Source of the DNA: JBALVO01 sp036961445
GTDB taxonomy: Bacteria; Pseudomonadota; Gammaproteobacteria; Pseudomonadales; Halieaceae
Direction: 5' to 3'
NCBI GenBank assembly: GCA_036961445.1
Contig: JBALVO010000007.1
Location: forward strand, 1-64,000
DNA: 64,000 bases
The notes under the pieces: generated by a model
What the model was told of the DNA's origin: nothing
Databases searched by the model: none
The model's input: only the letters and a program-made list of their open reading frames with translations
Part shown: one piece after another, positions 52,705-62,258 of the stretch
Position numbering within the stretch: position 1 is the stretch's first letter
Layout of the letters: each line of letters begins with the position of its first letter
Translations under genes and position numbers: made by a program

Positions 52705-54051
52705 TCAGGTGTGACCAAACGATAGCATCGCGTCTGCGACTTTCACGAAACCTGCAATGTTAGCACCAGCCAGATAGTCTATATGGCCATCGCGCTCGCC
52801 GTATTGCACACAACTTTCGTGGATACTGAACATGGTGTCTTTGAGCAGCTTTTCCAGTTCTTCTTCTTTCCAGGCAATGCGCGCACTATTCTGGCTCATT
52901 TCAAGCCCGGAAACAGCAACCCCCCCGGCATTCGCCGCTTTACTGGGCGCATACAATATTTTAGCGGCCTGAAAGGCATGTATGCCGGCAAGCTCGGTCG
53001 GCATGTTGGCACCCTCTGAGACGCCCATGCAGCCGTTCTTAATTAGTGTTTTCGCTTCGTTCTCGTTGATTTCATTCTGCGTAGCGCAAGGCAGGGCTAT
53101 ATCACAGGGCACACCCCAGGGCCTGCCTTCATGAAAACTGGCCGAGCTGAACTCGTCAGCATACTCCTGGATTCGCCCACGTCGTATCTGCTTGAGGTCA
53201 ATCAGGTACGCCAGCTTATCAGTATCGATACCTTCCGGGTCATGAACAAAGCCGGATGAATCAGACAGGGTGACTACCTTGCCGCCCAGGTGGTTCACTT
53301 TTTCTACCGCGTAGGTGGCAACGTTTCCAGAACCGGAAACAGCCACTGTTTTGCCTTCCATGCTATTGCCCGTTCGCTCCAGCATATTTTGCATAAAATA
53401 GACGGTGCCGTAGCCTGTTGCTTCGGTGCGGATCTTACTACCACCGAACTCCATACCCTTCCCCGTCAGCACACCAACAAATCGATTTTCGATGCGCTTG
53501 TACTGACCGAACAGGTAGCCGATCTCACGTGCGCCAACGCCAATATCTCCAGCTGGCACGTCGGTGTCTTCACCGATGTGTCGATACAGTTCAGTCATAA
53601 AAGACTGGCAAAACCGCATGACCTCGTTGTCGCTCTTACCCTTGGGATTGAAATCCGAGCCGCCCTTGCCGCCACCCATAGGCAGTCCGGTCAGACTGTT
53701 CTTAAACGTTTGTTCAAAACCAAGAAATTTAAGTACGCTCAGGTTCACCGAAGGATGAAATCGTAATCCGCCCTTGTACGGGCCGATCGAGTTATTGAAC
53801 TGCACGCGGTAGCCACGCTGATTGCGGATATTGCCCTTGTCGTCGGTCCACGGTACACGGAATATAATGACTCTGTCAGGTTCTGCCATTCGTTCCAGAA
53901 TCTGCATCTTGTGGTAGATCGGTTTATCCGCCAAATACGGGAAAAGGGTGCCCGCAACCTCGGAAACAGCCTGGTGGAATTCAGATTCGCCGGGATTGCG
54001 TTTAATGAGTCCCTCCATAAAACGCTGCTGGTATTGTTGAGTCTTATCCAT
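52705..54051 (-). CDS. gdhA: NADP-specific glutamate dehydrogenase
   Basis: A 448-residue hexameric-type GDH that aminates 2-oxoglutarate with ammonium and NADPH. The substrate-binding part has LGFEQTFKNSLTGLPMGGGK and GGSDFNPKGKSDNEVMRF, with catalytic Lys in PMGGGKGG. The nucleotide domain shows VAVSGSGNVATYAVEKV. Length matches GdhA (447 in E. coli). GGAGATAAC precedes the ATG. A terminator hairpin follows directly after the stop. Strong assignment. Confidence 0.95.
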   Translation of the reverse strand: MDKTQQYQQRFMEGLIKRNPGESEFHQAVSEVAGTLFPYLADKPIYHKMQILERMAEPDRVIIFRVPWTDDKGNIRNQRGYRVQFNNSIGPYKGGLRFHPSVNLSVLKFLGFEQTFKNSLTGLPMGGGKGGSDFNPKGKSDNEVMRFCQSFMTELYRHIGEDTDVPAGDIGVGAREIGYLFGQYKRIENRFVGVLTGKGMEFGGSKIRTEATGYGTVYFMQNMLERTGNSMEGKTVAVSGSGNVATYAVEKVNHLGGKVVTLSDSSGFVHDPEGIDTDKLAYLIDLKQIRRGRIQEYADEFSSASFHEGRPWGVPCDIALPCATQNEINENEAKTLIKNGCMGVSEGANMPTELAGIHAFQAAKILYAPSKAANAGGVAVSGLEMSQNSARIAWKEEELEKLLKDTMFSIHESCVQYGERDGHIDYLAGANIAGFVKVADAMLSFGHT

Positions 54052-54096
54052 TGTTATCTCCGATCATTATAGTTGTAGGTCGAACGCCTGCCCCGC

Positions 54097-55896
54097 TCAA
54101 TCTAGCGGCGATGTATCCAGCTGCTTAACCAGGTTGGCATAAAAGCCAGTTGCCGCCATCAATTCTGTATGTGTGCCGCGTTCGACAATTTTCCCGCCGT
54201 CGAGCACCAGTATTTCATCCGAGTGCTGGATAGTACTGAGCCTATGGGCAATAGCGATCACCGTCTTTTCCTCAAACACATGATCAATCGCTCTTTGAAT
54301 CAATTGCTCGGTGACCGAATCAACCGAACTGGTGGCCTCATCCAGCATTACCACTTCACTGCCGCCAGCGATGGCTCTGGCAAACGCGATCAACTGGCCC
54401 TGCCCCGCCGACAGATTACTGCCATTGCCCTCCAGTAAAAACTGGTATTGCCCGGGCAGGCGCTCGATAAACTCATTGGCATAGACATAGCGAGCGGCAT
54501 CAACCACCGCGCCAGAACTGGCAGATGTGCGGGCCAGCCCGATATTGAATTCAATGGTTTCATTGAACAGAAATACTTCCTGCTGCATCAACGAGAAAAA
54601 TTTGCTTACCTCAGGCTTGGGTATCTTGCTCAACTCAATGCCATTCAGCAAGATCGAGCCCTCGTAGTTATCGTAGGTCTTGGTCAGCAGGCGTAAAATA
54701 GTCGATTTGCCAGAGCCAGTGCTTCCCACCAGCGCTATTTTGGCGCCCTTGTTCAGGCAGAACGACACCCCCTGTAACACATAGGGGCCACTCCTGTTAT
54801 AGCGAAAGCTCACATCGACAAACTCCAGGGTATTGAAACGCGCTAACTGCAGACGCTGCTCGCTACTCAGGCTTATCTCGCTGCCATCATCTTCCTGCTC
54901 AGTGTCCTGCTGGTAGATATCCTCAATATGATCAAAGGCGGCAAACGCGCGCTGGATTGACGCCATTTGCGAGGTGAAATCCCGAATGGGCACGAAAATT
55001 TTGTCCAGGGTATTGATAAAACCCACCAGCACGCCGAGAGAAATTGTGGCAGCCAGGATTTCCTTTGAGCCATACCAAATTATCAGCCCCATACTGATCG
55101 TGGTTATACCCTCAATGATCGAATACAAGGCCGAGTCATACAGGTTTGACCGCGACTGGGCATGACAAAAGCCTTCGGTATAGGTGCCATACCGTCGCTG
55201 CACATCCTCCTCAGCGTTATACAACTGCACCGTCTTAATGCCGCTCAGGCACTCCTGCAGGTAGCCAGTGCTCTCAGACAGCACTACCCGTGCCTTGAGG
55301 TAGGTATCTCGCAGCAGGCGCCTGAGCACCTGTGTGATGTAATAGATCGGCGGACCGATCAACAGCAACACCAGCGTCAACCGCCAACTGATGAACATCA
55401 GGAAGATCAACAGCGCCAGCGTCACCAACACATCGCGGACCATACTCAACAGCCCCTGGGTGAAAGACTCACTAATGGCTTCCAGGTCACTGGTGAGACG
55501 CGTGAGAGTGACACCCATGGGAGTCTTATCGAAGTACCGCCGTGGGAAACGCAATACGCGACCAAACATTTCAGCGCGAATATCCCGAATGGCGTACTGC
55601 GCCGCCGACTGTAGCGAGAAATTGAAGATCGCATCCGCCAGGTAGTTACCCAGCAGCACACCGCCTAGCGCCAGTGCCCACCACCACAGCCCCTCACTGT
55701 GTCCGGGTACCAGTTGTTCGTCGATAATGCGCATGATCAGCCAGGGAAACAGGATACTGAAGATGACAGACACAGGTATCAGACTGACCCCCAGCACTAC
55801 CTGCTTGCGATAGGGTCTGAAATGGCCAAGGAACCGGGAAACTACAGACCAGTGCACCTTCGGGCCGGCAGGCCGCTTCGAGGAAGTAGTGTTCAC
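54097..55896 (-). CDS. ABC exporter half-transporter B (MdlB-like), canonical ATPase
   Basis: A 599-residue half-transporter: six membrane helices, then an ATPase with Walker A VGSTGSGKST, signature LSAGQGQLIAFARA, Walker B VVMLDEATSSVD (catalytic Glu present) and switch His in AIAHRLSTI. It starts with GTG at 55896, overlapping the upstream subunit's TGA by four bases. It pairs with the degenerate partner in an MdlAB/SmdAB-type heterodimer. Substrate unknown; multidrug or lipid-like molecules are common. Confidence 0.9.
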   Translation of the reverse strand: MNTTSSKRPAGPKVHWSVVSRFLGHFRPYRKQVVLGVSLIPVSVIFSILFPWLIMRIIDEQLVPGHSEGLWWWALALGGVLLGNYLADAIFNFSLQSAAQYAIRDIRAEMFGRVLRFPRRYFDKTPMGVTLTRLTSDLEAISESFTQGLLSMVRDVLVTLALLIFLMFISWRLTLVLLLIGPPIYYITQVLRRLLRDTYLKARVVLSESTGYLQECLSGIKTVQLYNAEEDVQRRYGTYTEGFCHAQSRSNLYDSALYSIIEGITTISMGLIIWYGSKEILAATISLGVLVGFINTLDKIFVPIRDFTSQMASIQRAFAAFDHIEDIYQQDTEQEDDGSEISLSSEQRLQLARFNTLEFVDVSFRYNRSGPYVLQGVSFCLNKGAKIALVGSTGSGKSTILRLLTKTYDNYEGSILLNGIELSKIPKPEVSKFFSLMQQEVFLFNETIEFNIGLARTSASSGAVVDAARYVYANEFIERLPGQYQFLLEGNGSNLSAGQGQLIAFARAIAGGSEVVMLDEATSSVDSVTEQLIQRAIDHVFEEKTVIAIAHRLSTIQHSDEILVLDGGKIVERGTHTELMAATGFYANLVKQLDTSPLD

Positions 55897-57671
55897 GCCA
55901 CCCCCCCACTATCGTGCTGCTGTAACTGCCAGGTGTGGCGGTATTCATCAGAGCTTTGCAACAGCTCGGCGTGACTGCCATGAGCCACAATACGTCCCGC
56001 GTCCATCACCAAAATGGTATCGACCTTTTCCAGCACCGTAGCCCGATGGGAAATGATAAGAGTGGCCGCGCTGCGGCTGTGATTGAAAATCTGGTCAAGA
56101 AGAAATCGCTCGGTTTCGTTGTCCACTGCCGAGAGCACATTATCCAGCACCATCAGCTTGCAGGGGGTATACAAACCGCGGGATAAGCTCAAACGCTGTT
56201 TCTGCCCGCCGGACAACAAAATACCCTTCTCGCCCACCAGCGTGCTGGCCTGCTCAGGGAATAGCTGCACTTCATCCAGCATGTCACTCTGATACAAGGC
56301 TTGCTCCAACGGCAATGGATCCTCTCGTCCGGCAGATCCAAACTGGATATTTTCACTGACGGTATCAGAGAATAAAAAGGGGTCCTGGGTAATGGTGCGC
56401 ACCGCGCTGCGCAGATCCCGCCGCGACAAGCCGGCAATATCTTCGCCGTCGATAAACACACAACCGGGGTCCACTTCCAGGTAACGGTTGAGACAGTTCA
56501 CCAGCGTGCTCTTACCTGAACCTACCTTGCCGAGAATACCCAGGGTTTGTCCGGGGCTGATTTCAAAGCTGATATTGTCAAGTACAGGGGTTTCGCTACC
56601 CGGGTAGGTATAAGTCAGGTTCTGCACACGCAGATGGTGGGAAAACAATTGCTCTCGGCGTTCGCTGGACAGGTGCTGCTGATCCTGCACATTCAGCGGT
56701 CGGTCAAGAATACGACGCATACTTTCCAGGCTGACGATTCCTGCTTGCCAGGCCGACAATACCATGCCCAGCGAAATAAACGGCATGGCCAACAGCGCCG
56801 CATAGGACAGTAGGGCCGTGAGATCACCCAGGGACAACTGCTGGTTGATGAGATAACCGCCACCCACCACCAGTATCAATACTTTCAAGAACCGGTCGGT
56901 GTAGGCAATGACCGGTATTATTACGGTACGCACCTTGGTCAGGCGCAGGGAACGGTCGAGAATTTTTAGATTCTCCCGGGCGAACGCGCCCTCCGCCCAT
57001 TGCTGGATATGGTTGGACTTGATCACCTCAATACCCGCGAGAAAGCCCACTGTGGTGGTGGACATTTCCTGTAATTCCACCATACGCACCCGCATCATGC
57101 GGCGCATAAAAGCGATGCCCTTGTGTGCGATGGCAAAGGTGATCAGCACCGGCACGATGCAATACAGAGTAAGGCTGGGGGAAATCTGGTACATCTTCAA
57201 CGGAGTCAGGGACAGCGCGAACAGAATGTTGAACACCTGCAGCATCACAATACCGGCCAATGCGCGCACTCCATTGATGTCATTGTTGACGATAGAAATC
57301 AGGGTGCCGGTTTCGTGTTGCCGGTAGAAGTCGGGCTGCATGTGGGTAAGCCTGGCAAAGGCGTCATCCTTCAGCTCTCGCTCTATCGCCCTGCCCGGAT
57401 TAAAAAACAGAATGCGAGACACTGTGCGGGTGACGACCATTACTACTGCGAACAGAATCACCGCACCAATGCTATGCATTAGCGCATCCTGATTGTCGGC
57501 CAGCGCAGCACCACTGAGCAAGTCAATGCTCTGTCCCAGGTATACAGGGATATTCACCGCCAACCAGTTAGTTACAAAGATAAAGACAATGCCAAACCCG
57601 TAAGACCACTTGTGGTGCAAAACGTAGCGGAAGAAAAACCTGGCGTTGGATTCTCGAGCGGTGTCGGTCAA
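55893..57671 (-). CDS. ABC exporter half-transporter A (MdlA-like), degenerate Walker B
   Basis: A 592-residue half-transporter starting with TTG at 57671. The six-helix membrane domain is followed by Walker A ILGKVGSGKST, signature LLSGGQKQRLSLSRG, and Walker B LMVLDNVLSAVD, in which the catalytic Glu is replaced by Asn. Switch His is in ISHRATVL. This asymmetry is typical of heterodimeric exporters with one active and one degenerate ATP site. It is translationally coupled to the downstream subunit. Confidence 0.9.
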   Translation of the reverse strand: MTDTARESNARFFFRYVLHHKWSYGFGIVFIFVTNWLAVNIPVYLGQSIDLLSGAALADNQDALMHSIGAVILFAVVMVVTRTVSRILFFNPGRAIERELKDDAFARLTHMQPDFYRQHETGTLISIVNNDINGVRALAGIVMLQVFNILFALSLTPLKMYQISPSLTLYCIVPVLITFAIAHKGIAFMRRMMRVRMVELQEMSTTTVGFLAGIEVIKSNHIQQWAEGAFARENLKILDRSLRLTKVRTVIIPVIAYTDRFLKVLILVVGGGYLINQQLSLGDLTALLSYAALLAMPFISLGMVLSAWQAGIVSLESMRRILDRPLNVQDQQHLSSERREQLFSHHLRVQNLTYTYPGSETPVLDNISFEISPGQTLGILGKVGSGKSTLVNCLNRYLEVDPGCVFIDGEDIAGLSRRDLRSAVRTITQDPFLFSDTVSENIQFGSAGREDPLPLEQALYQSDMLDEVQLFPEQASTLVGEKGILLSGGQKQRLSLSRGLYTPCKLMVLDNVLSAVDNETERFLLDQIFNHSRSAATLIISHRATVLEKVDTILVMDAGRIVAHGSHAELLQSSDEYRHTWQLQQHDSGGVA

Positions 57672-58049
57672 GCTAATTCCGTATGGCTAAGGGTGGATAC
57701 ATCATTGCAGCGCCGGCATTATACAACCGGAAGAGGTACCAGTATCGTTTTTTCGATATTGAGGCCACAAACCACCCCATAATCTCTACTAGCCCGGCGC
57801 AGGTTCCGACTTACCGAGTCGGGAAGCGGTAGAAAAAACCTGCAAGGCCAGCGCAACATACCGGAATCAGGGACCGGTGAACATCGACAGATCGTGTCAA
57901 CACCCGCATCACGGACCAAAACGAAAATTTTTCTCGCGCGGCCTATTTGTCTTTCCTATACTGCTCAACGTGTTTGCGCGAACGAATAACGTCTAACTGG
58001 ATTGGACAATGAGGAACCTTTACCTCACTAAACCCACGGAGAAAACTAA
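57672..58049. other. Divergent intergenic region between ABC exporter and enoyl-CoA hydratase genes
   Basis: These 378 bases contain no convincing gene. A TATACT (around 57956) could be a -10 element for the rightward gene, but its -35 is weak. No repeats or operator were recognised. Confidence 0.35.
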
Positions 58050-58841
58050 ATGAGTCATGACCCGCTGATCTACCGTAAACAAGAGAACGGTGTTGCAGTT
58101 ATCTCTACCAATGACGACCCTCTCAATAGAATGTCACTGGCCTATATTGCGATGCTCGAAGAGGTTATAGACGACATAGCTCAGGATGATAATGTCCGGG
58201 CTTTTGTTATAACTGCAGAGGGCGAAAGCAATTTTTCTGTGGGGATGAACCTGAAGCAACTTCATTCAGGTGTTGAAGCGGCAGGTGGCGTAGATGCCTT
58301 CTTCGACCAGCGCATAAATCTCATTACCAGGATTGAACGCATGGGCAAACCCTCGGTTGCAACCTTGTTTGGCTACTGCCTGGGAGGCGGACTTGAACTA
58401 CCCCTGGGTTGCACCTTCAGGCTCGCTGCTGATAGTGGAGTACAGATGGGGCTGCCCGAAATGGACCTGGGTACTACGCCCGCATGGGGGGGCAGTGCCC
58501 GTCTGGCTAAATGCATCGGACGCAATCACGCTCTGGATATGATCCTGAGGGCGAAAAAGATTGACGCTCCGGAGGCCCTGCGAATCGGTCTGGTCACCGA
58601 GATATGGCCAATCGGGGAGTTGAAACAAAGAGCGTTGCAGCTGGCAGAAGAGCTTGCCGCGCAACCTCGTCAGGCGGTCAAGGCAATGATCGATGCGCTA
58701 CACAATAGTGAAGACAAAACCCTGGAAGAGTTGTTGGCTGCAGAGCGTCGGGGCGTGCATGCAACCATGGGAACTGCTGACGCTAATGAAGGCATAATGG
58801 CGTTTCTGGAAAAGCGTAAGCCGGTATTCAATAAACCTTAA
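58050..58841 (+). CDS. Enoyl-CoA hydratase/isomerase family protein
   Basis: A 263-residue crotonase-family enzyme beginning MSHDPLIYRKQENGVAVIS. Oxyanion-hole segments are NFSVGMNLKQLHSG and FGYCLGGGLELPLGCTFRLAA. The catalytic Glu is expected in the LPEMDLGTTPAWGGSARL stretch, where it corresponds to MDLGTTP. It probably hydrates or isomerises an acyl-CoA in beta-oxidation. A different subgroup from the gene at 5.9 kb. It converges with the second DUF3604 gene. Confidence 0.85.
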   Translation: MSHDPLIYRKQENGVAVISTNDDPLNRMSLAYIAMLEEVIDDIAQDDNVRAFVITAEGESNFSVGMNLKQLHSGVEAAGGVDAFFDQRINLITRIERMGKPSVATLFGYCLGGGLELPLGCTFRLAADSGVQMGLPEMDLGTTPAWGGSARLAKCIGRNHALDMILRAKKIDAPEALRIGLVTEIWPIGELKQRALQLAEELAAQPRQAVKAMIDALHNSEDKTLEELLAAERRGVHATMGTADANEGIMAFLEKRKPVFNKP

Positions 58842-58922
58842 GCACTCACATCTACGTGCATAACCCAGAGACTCATCCAACGGTGCCGGATACATTCCAG
58901 GCAAGCTTACGTCATGGTGTTA

Positions 58923-60740
58923 TCAGGGCTGATACCAGATAGGTGATGACCAGGCGCGTTCCTGTACCGTAGTGGCAACATCTGCCAGCAGAGGCAGACC
59001 GGCACGCACCGAGTCAAACGTGGTCCAGCGCGGGGTCGGTATTTCCAGCACCCGAGTGTAGTACAAGGCGCGCTGGCTGGGATCAAACTCCGGATCTTGC
59101 CATACGGTGGCTAGCTCGCTGCTGCCTATGGTATTGCGGTAGGTAGCGGTGGCCAGATCTACCGTATTACCCACAGCCGGCAGCTTGCCATCTGCCTGCG
59201 GTTGGCGCTCGCCGGCCCAAGCCACATCAAACACCTTGTCGTGAGTGTTACCATCGCTGTCCACCCAGCCCTTTACTACCTGGATGCGATCCAGGTTGGC
59301 GCCCAGCGCATCCTTATTCGCCAGAATTACGAATTTCGGTGCTTCGTTGCCGTCTTTCCTTAAATCACCGCCCATGGGCACGCCCCCGTCATAGGCTTTT
59401 TGAATGACATCGGCGCGTTCGAGTATTGAGGATTGGTATTTCCAGCCACCAAAGAAGCGCACCGCTATGCGCGGACCACTGGTAGCGTAGACCTCACGAT
59501 CGTGGATGGCGTCCCAGATGGCCTCCCGGGTATTACTGACCGCCCAGACCCCGGTGATAGAGCCGGCAGATTGTTCCCATGCGGCAATCCAGCCCCCTAC
59601 CTCCGCGGTTTGGCGCCGCTGGGGAGTGGCGTCCTCACCTCCGTGACCGCCAACAAAATTGTCTTCATCAACATCGGCCATCAAACCGTTGTGGCTGTCG
59701 GTGCCGCCCACAAAACCGAGCTTGAAGGGATTGGCACCGACCTGCTGTTCCAGAGCCATGCCCTGCACCACCCCGTAGCGGACGTAGTTTTCTTTGCGCT
59801 GCACACGACCGCTGAACTTGGCGATGGAAGGGGCATTCTCAAAATCGGAAAACTCGTCCGCTGCCCAGAATTTCCGGGTCACCTCGGAGTTTCCCTTGAC
59901 CTGCATTATCTCGATCGCGCGTTCAAAATGGCCGCGCAATTTAGCATATTCGATATCCAGGGAGTTACCGCTGTGATCCTCGGCGGGAAACATACGGCCC
60001 TTACTGGCGTTGGAATTGTGGGGTATCGCAATAGAACGGGCGCCCTGCTCTTCCTGCGCGCTGAGCCAGCTCCAGAGACCCTCTTCATACATTATGTCGG
60101 AGGCGCCCATAGGTATTTCCGGCACCGACGCGTCGCGGAAAATAATGTTGCGGTGCAGATTCCCTCCTCCTGGGGCGCTACTCCACTCAAAGGCATTGAA
60201 TGTGGTGAAAACGCCGGGATCATTGTGTTCCGCTGCAGCATTGGTAATCACCTTCCAACCACTCTTTACCGAATCTGCCCCTGGATAGAAGGCGGTATGC
60301 TGCGGTTTTGCGCCACGATTATTCTTCACCACATACTTGATAAACCAGTTGCGGCGCTCATCGAAGTCAGTCAAGCCGATAAGCTGCTGTATTTGTGGAA
60401 TATCGTGGCCCGGGGCACCCGGATTAAGAGCCGCGAACATCTCCCCCAGGTATTCCGCGTGATCGGTAACGGCTGCAAAATCCAACGGACGACGCATCTT
60501 ATGGGGCTGACCGTTGACCACCACGGTTGCGCCCTTGGCAAAGCGATAAGCATCCGCTGGAGTCTGCCGTGTACCGCCCAAAAAAGCATCCAGGGAGTAG
60601 GCTGTGTGCATGTGCGTCTCACCGAAGTAGAGGTTTTTATGCGGATTTTGCAAGACATTCCCAGCGGCCAAGGTGACATTGCTATGCAAAATCATAGCCC
60701 CCACAAATACTGTTAAACGGGTCGAAGCTGGGTTGAGCAT
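58923..60740 (-). CDS. Exported DUF3604 protein (PHP-like metal-binding fold), copy 2
   Basis: A 605-residue exported protein starting at the ATG at 60740 with GGAGG five bases upstream. The signal ends near TLA-AGN. Motifs parallel to the first copy are FGETHMHTA (His43, His45), VTDHAEYLGE, IPHNSNASKG, GGTDSHNG, ATSGPRIAVRFFGGW, and the C-terminal SPIWYQP. Similarity to the 0.7-kb copy extends along the whole length. The family's reaction is unknown. Predicted periplasmic. No adjacent operon partner. Confidence 0.85.
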   Translation of the reverse strand: MLNPASTRLTVFVGAMILHSNVTLAAGNVLQNPHKNLYFGETHMHTAYSLDAFLGGTRQTPADAYRFAKGATVVVNGQPHKMRRPLDFAAVTDHAEYLGEMFAALNPGAPGHDIPQIQQLIGLTDFDERRNWFIKYVVKNNRGAKPQHTAFYPGADSVKSGWKVITNAAAEHNDPGVFTTFNAFEWSSAPGGGNLHRNIIFRDASVPEIPMGASDIMYEEGLWSWLSAQEEQGARSIAIPHNSNASKGRMFPAEDHSGNSLDIEYAKLRGHFERAIEIMQVKGNSEVTRKFWAADEFSDFENAPSIAKFSGRVQRKENYVRYGVVQGMALEQQVGANPFKLGFVGGTDSHNGLMADVDEDNFVGGHGGEDATPQRRQTAEVGGWIAAWEQSAGSITGVWAVSNTREAIWDAIHDREVYATSGPRIAVRFFGGWKYQSSILERADVIQKAYDGGVPMGGDLRKDGNEAPKFVILANKDALGANLDRIQVVKGWVDSDGNTHDKVFDVAWAGERQPQADGKLPAVGNTVDLATATYRNTIGSSELATVWQDPEFDPSQRALYYTRVLEIPTPRWTTFDSVRAGLPLLADVATTVQERAWSSPIWYQP

Positions 60741-61016
60741 AAATCCTCCAGTCCTGTCATTGCGTGTGTAGCACACCGGGTATGATGTAGCACCGATCGT
60801 TAGACATCAAGGGAATACCCGCGCGCCGTGCCGTGTAGCCTTGGTGCACCGGCAGCGGAGAAACGTCGGCTTACGGATTGATTACAGTTTTTGGGTATTC
60901 ATTGCCGGACTATCAACAATCGCCAGTCAGTTTGTTTTATCATATGGAAAACATTTGTTGTAGCTACGTCAATATTCGCTGTCACTAAAGGCGATTAAGA
61001 TTTACAGGGAGTTCAC

Positions 61017-61790
61017 ATGAGAAAAATAGCACTGATTACATCTACGGCTATTCTGGCAGTCACTAACTTTAGCACCGCACAGGCGCAAGATGAGCTCATC
61101 TACGTTGCCGTGGAGCCCTGCCGGATCGCGGACACCCGCAAGTCAGCGCTTGGCGTTATCCGGGCGGACACTTCCCGTAATTTCCTGGTGGCTGGTTCGG
61201 CCGAGGAACTGGCTTCTCAAGGGGGTACAGCAGATTGCCTGAATCCAAAGGGAACGAAAAAACCCGCTGCTGTTTCAGCCTATATTGTTGCGGTACCGGC
61301 CGCTAGTTCAACCGCTCAGGGTGTTCTGACGGCTTATCCTTCTGACCAGCCCCCACCGCCTTCAGGCACTGGCTCCACGGTCAATTTTGCCCAGGATCAA
61401 ATCATCGGTAACACCACAAATGCCACAATCTGTGCAGCTGGTGATGCTTGCCCCTCCGACGGTGAGCTGGCAATCTTGGCCAGACGAACTGACGAGCACG
61501 TGGTGGTCGATGTACAGGGTTATTTCTATAACCCAACGTTGGTTCCCGGCTATGAAATTGTGCAAGCTCCTTTTGCGACATCCGGGAGAAACAACATCAC
61601 CGCCGATGCAATCTGTTCGGCGGGCAAAAAGGCGCTGGGTGGAGGGGGCAGCCTGGCATCCTCCAGCTGGGTTCTTGACACCAGCCGGCCGCGGACTGAT
61701 GGCCTTGGTTGGCGGGTCACGTACAAAACCACAGGAGACACATTCAATGTCGCGGGCGCGGCCTGGGCAATCTGCGCCACGGTCAACTGA
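61017..61790 (+). CDS. Exported protein of unknown function with a PCRIADTR motif
   Basis: A 257-residue protein with a signal peptide (cleavage near AQA-QDE). The mature region begins YVAVEPCRIADTRKSALG and continues with a beta-rich domain ending in HVVVDVQGYFYNP (about residues 25-180). A smaller Cys-containing C-terminal part follows (ADAICSAGKKALGGGGSL, WAICATVN). The PCRxxDTR...DVxGYF pattern recurs in secreted proteins of various bacteria; function is unknown. It has GGGAG before the ATG and is monocistronic. Confidence 0.65.
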   Translation: MRKIALITSTAILAVTNFSTAQAQDELIYVAVEPCRIADTRKSALGVIRADTSRNFLVAGSAEELASQGGTADCLNPKGTKKPAAVSAYIVAVPAASSTAQGVLTAYPSDQPPPPSGTGSTVNFAQDQIIGNTTNATICAAGDACPSDGELAILARRTDEHVVVDVQGYFYNPTLVPGYEIVQAPFATSGRNNITADAICSAGKKALGGGGSLASSSWVLDTSRPRTDGLGWRVTYKTTGDTFNVAGAAWAICATVN

Positions 61791-61869
61791 TCGAGGACCC
61801 GGATCACACAGCTTAGCTGCCTCTGTTTTACGTGCTACCGGACTAGGAAAATATATGCGTCGGCCATGA

Positions 61870-62202
61870 CTAAGCCTTCTCCAATTTTCCCTGGCGAAAA
61901 AATAGAAACAACGGGAAGGCAAAAGCAAATGCGACAGCGAATGCGAGAATGATGTACACCCAAAAATACCCCAAACCAAGGCGCCTGGATTCAACGTAAA
62001 TCCAGATAAGTCCGGTAATACAGGCAATCGCCAGATCCCAGCTCAATGACTGGGCAGCCGCATTAGTCGCACCGGCGGCTATAAATTCTGCCACATCAAA
62101 GGTGCCACCAGATTCAGCAATAAACTGCAGGTTGTAATACCAAGTCACTACTAGCCCGATAATGGCCAATAGAAGATAAACGATTCTTGTGATGCTCATC
62201 AT
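61870..62202 (-). CDS. DUF2834 membrane protein
   Basis: A 110-residue protein with three membrane helices: IVYLLLAIIGLVVTWYYN, a middle helix around WDLAIACITGLIWIYVESRR, and FWVYIILAFAVAFAFAFPLFL. The pattern and length match DUF2834. Function unknown. Start at the first of two Met codons, with AGGGACAT upstream; the second Met is equally possible. Near the receiver-GNAT gene on the same strand (56-base gap), so perhaps co-transcribed. Confidence 0.8.
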   Translation of the reverse strand: MMSITRIVYLLLAIIGLVVTWYYNLQFIAESGGTFDVAEFIAAGATNAAAQSLSWDLAIACITGLIWIYVESRRLGLGYFWVYIILAFAVAFAFAFPLFLFFRQGKLEKA

Positions 62203-62258
62203 CGAATGTCCCTTTCTTTTGATTATAGTTATAGAACGTAGCTGCGCAGCTTGGGCAC

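Noticed and set aside
59433..60716. A 427-codon open frame on the plus strand opposite the second DUF3604 gene
   Set aside because: It is antisense to a gene with strong family motifs and a good ribosome binding site. Its own product has unlikely composition with no recognisable domain.
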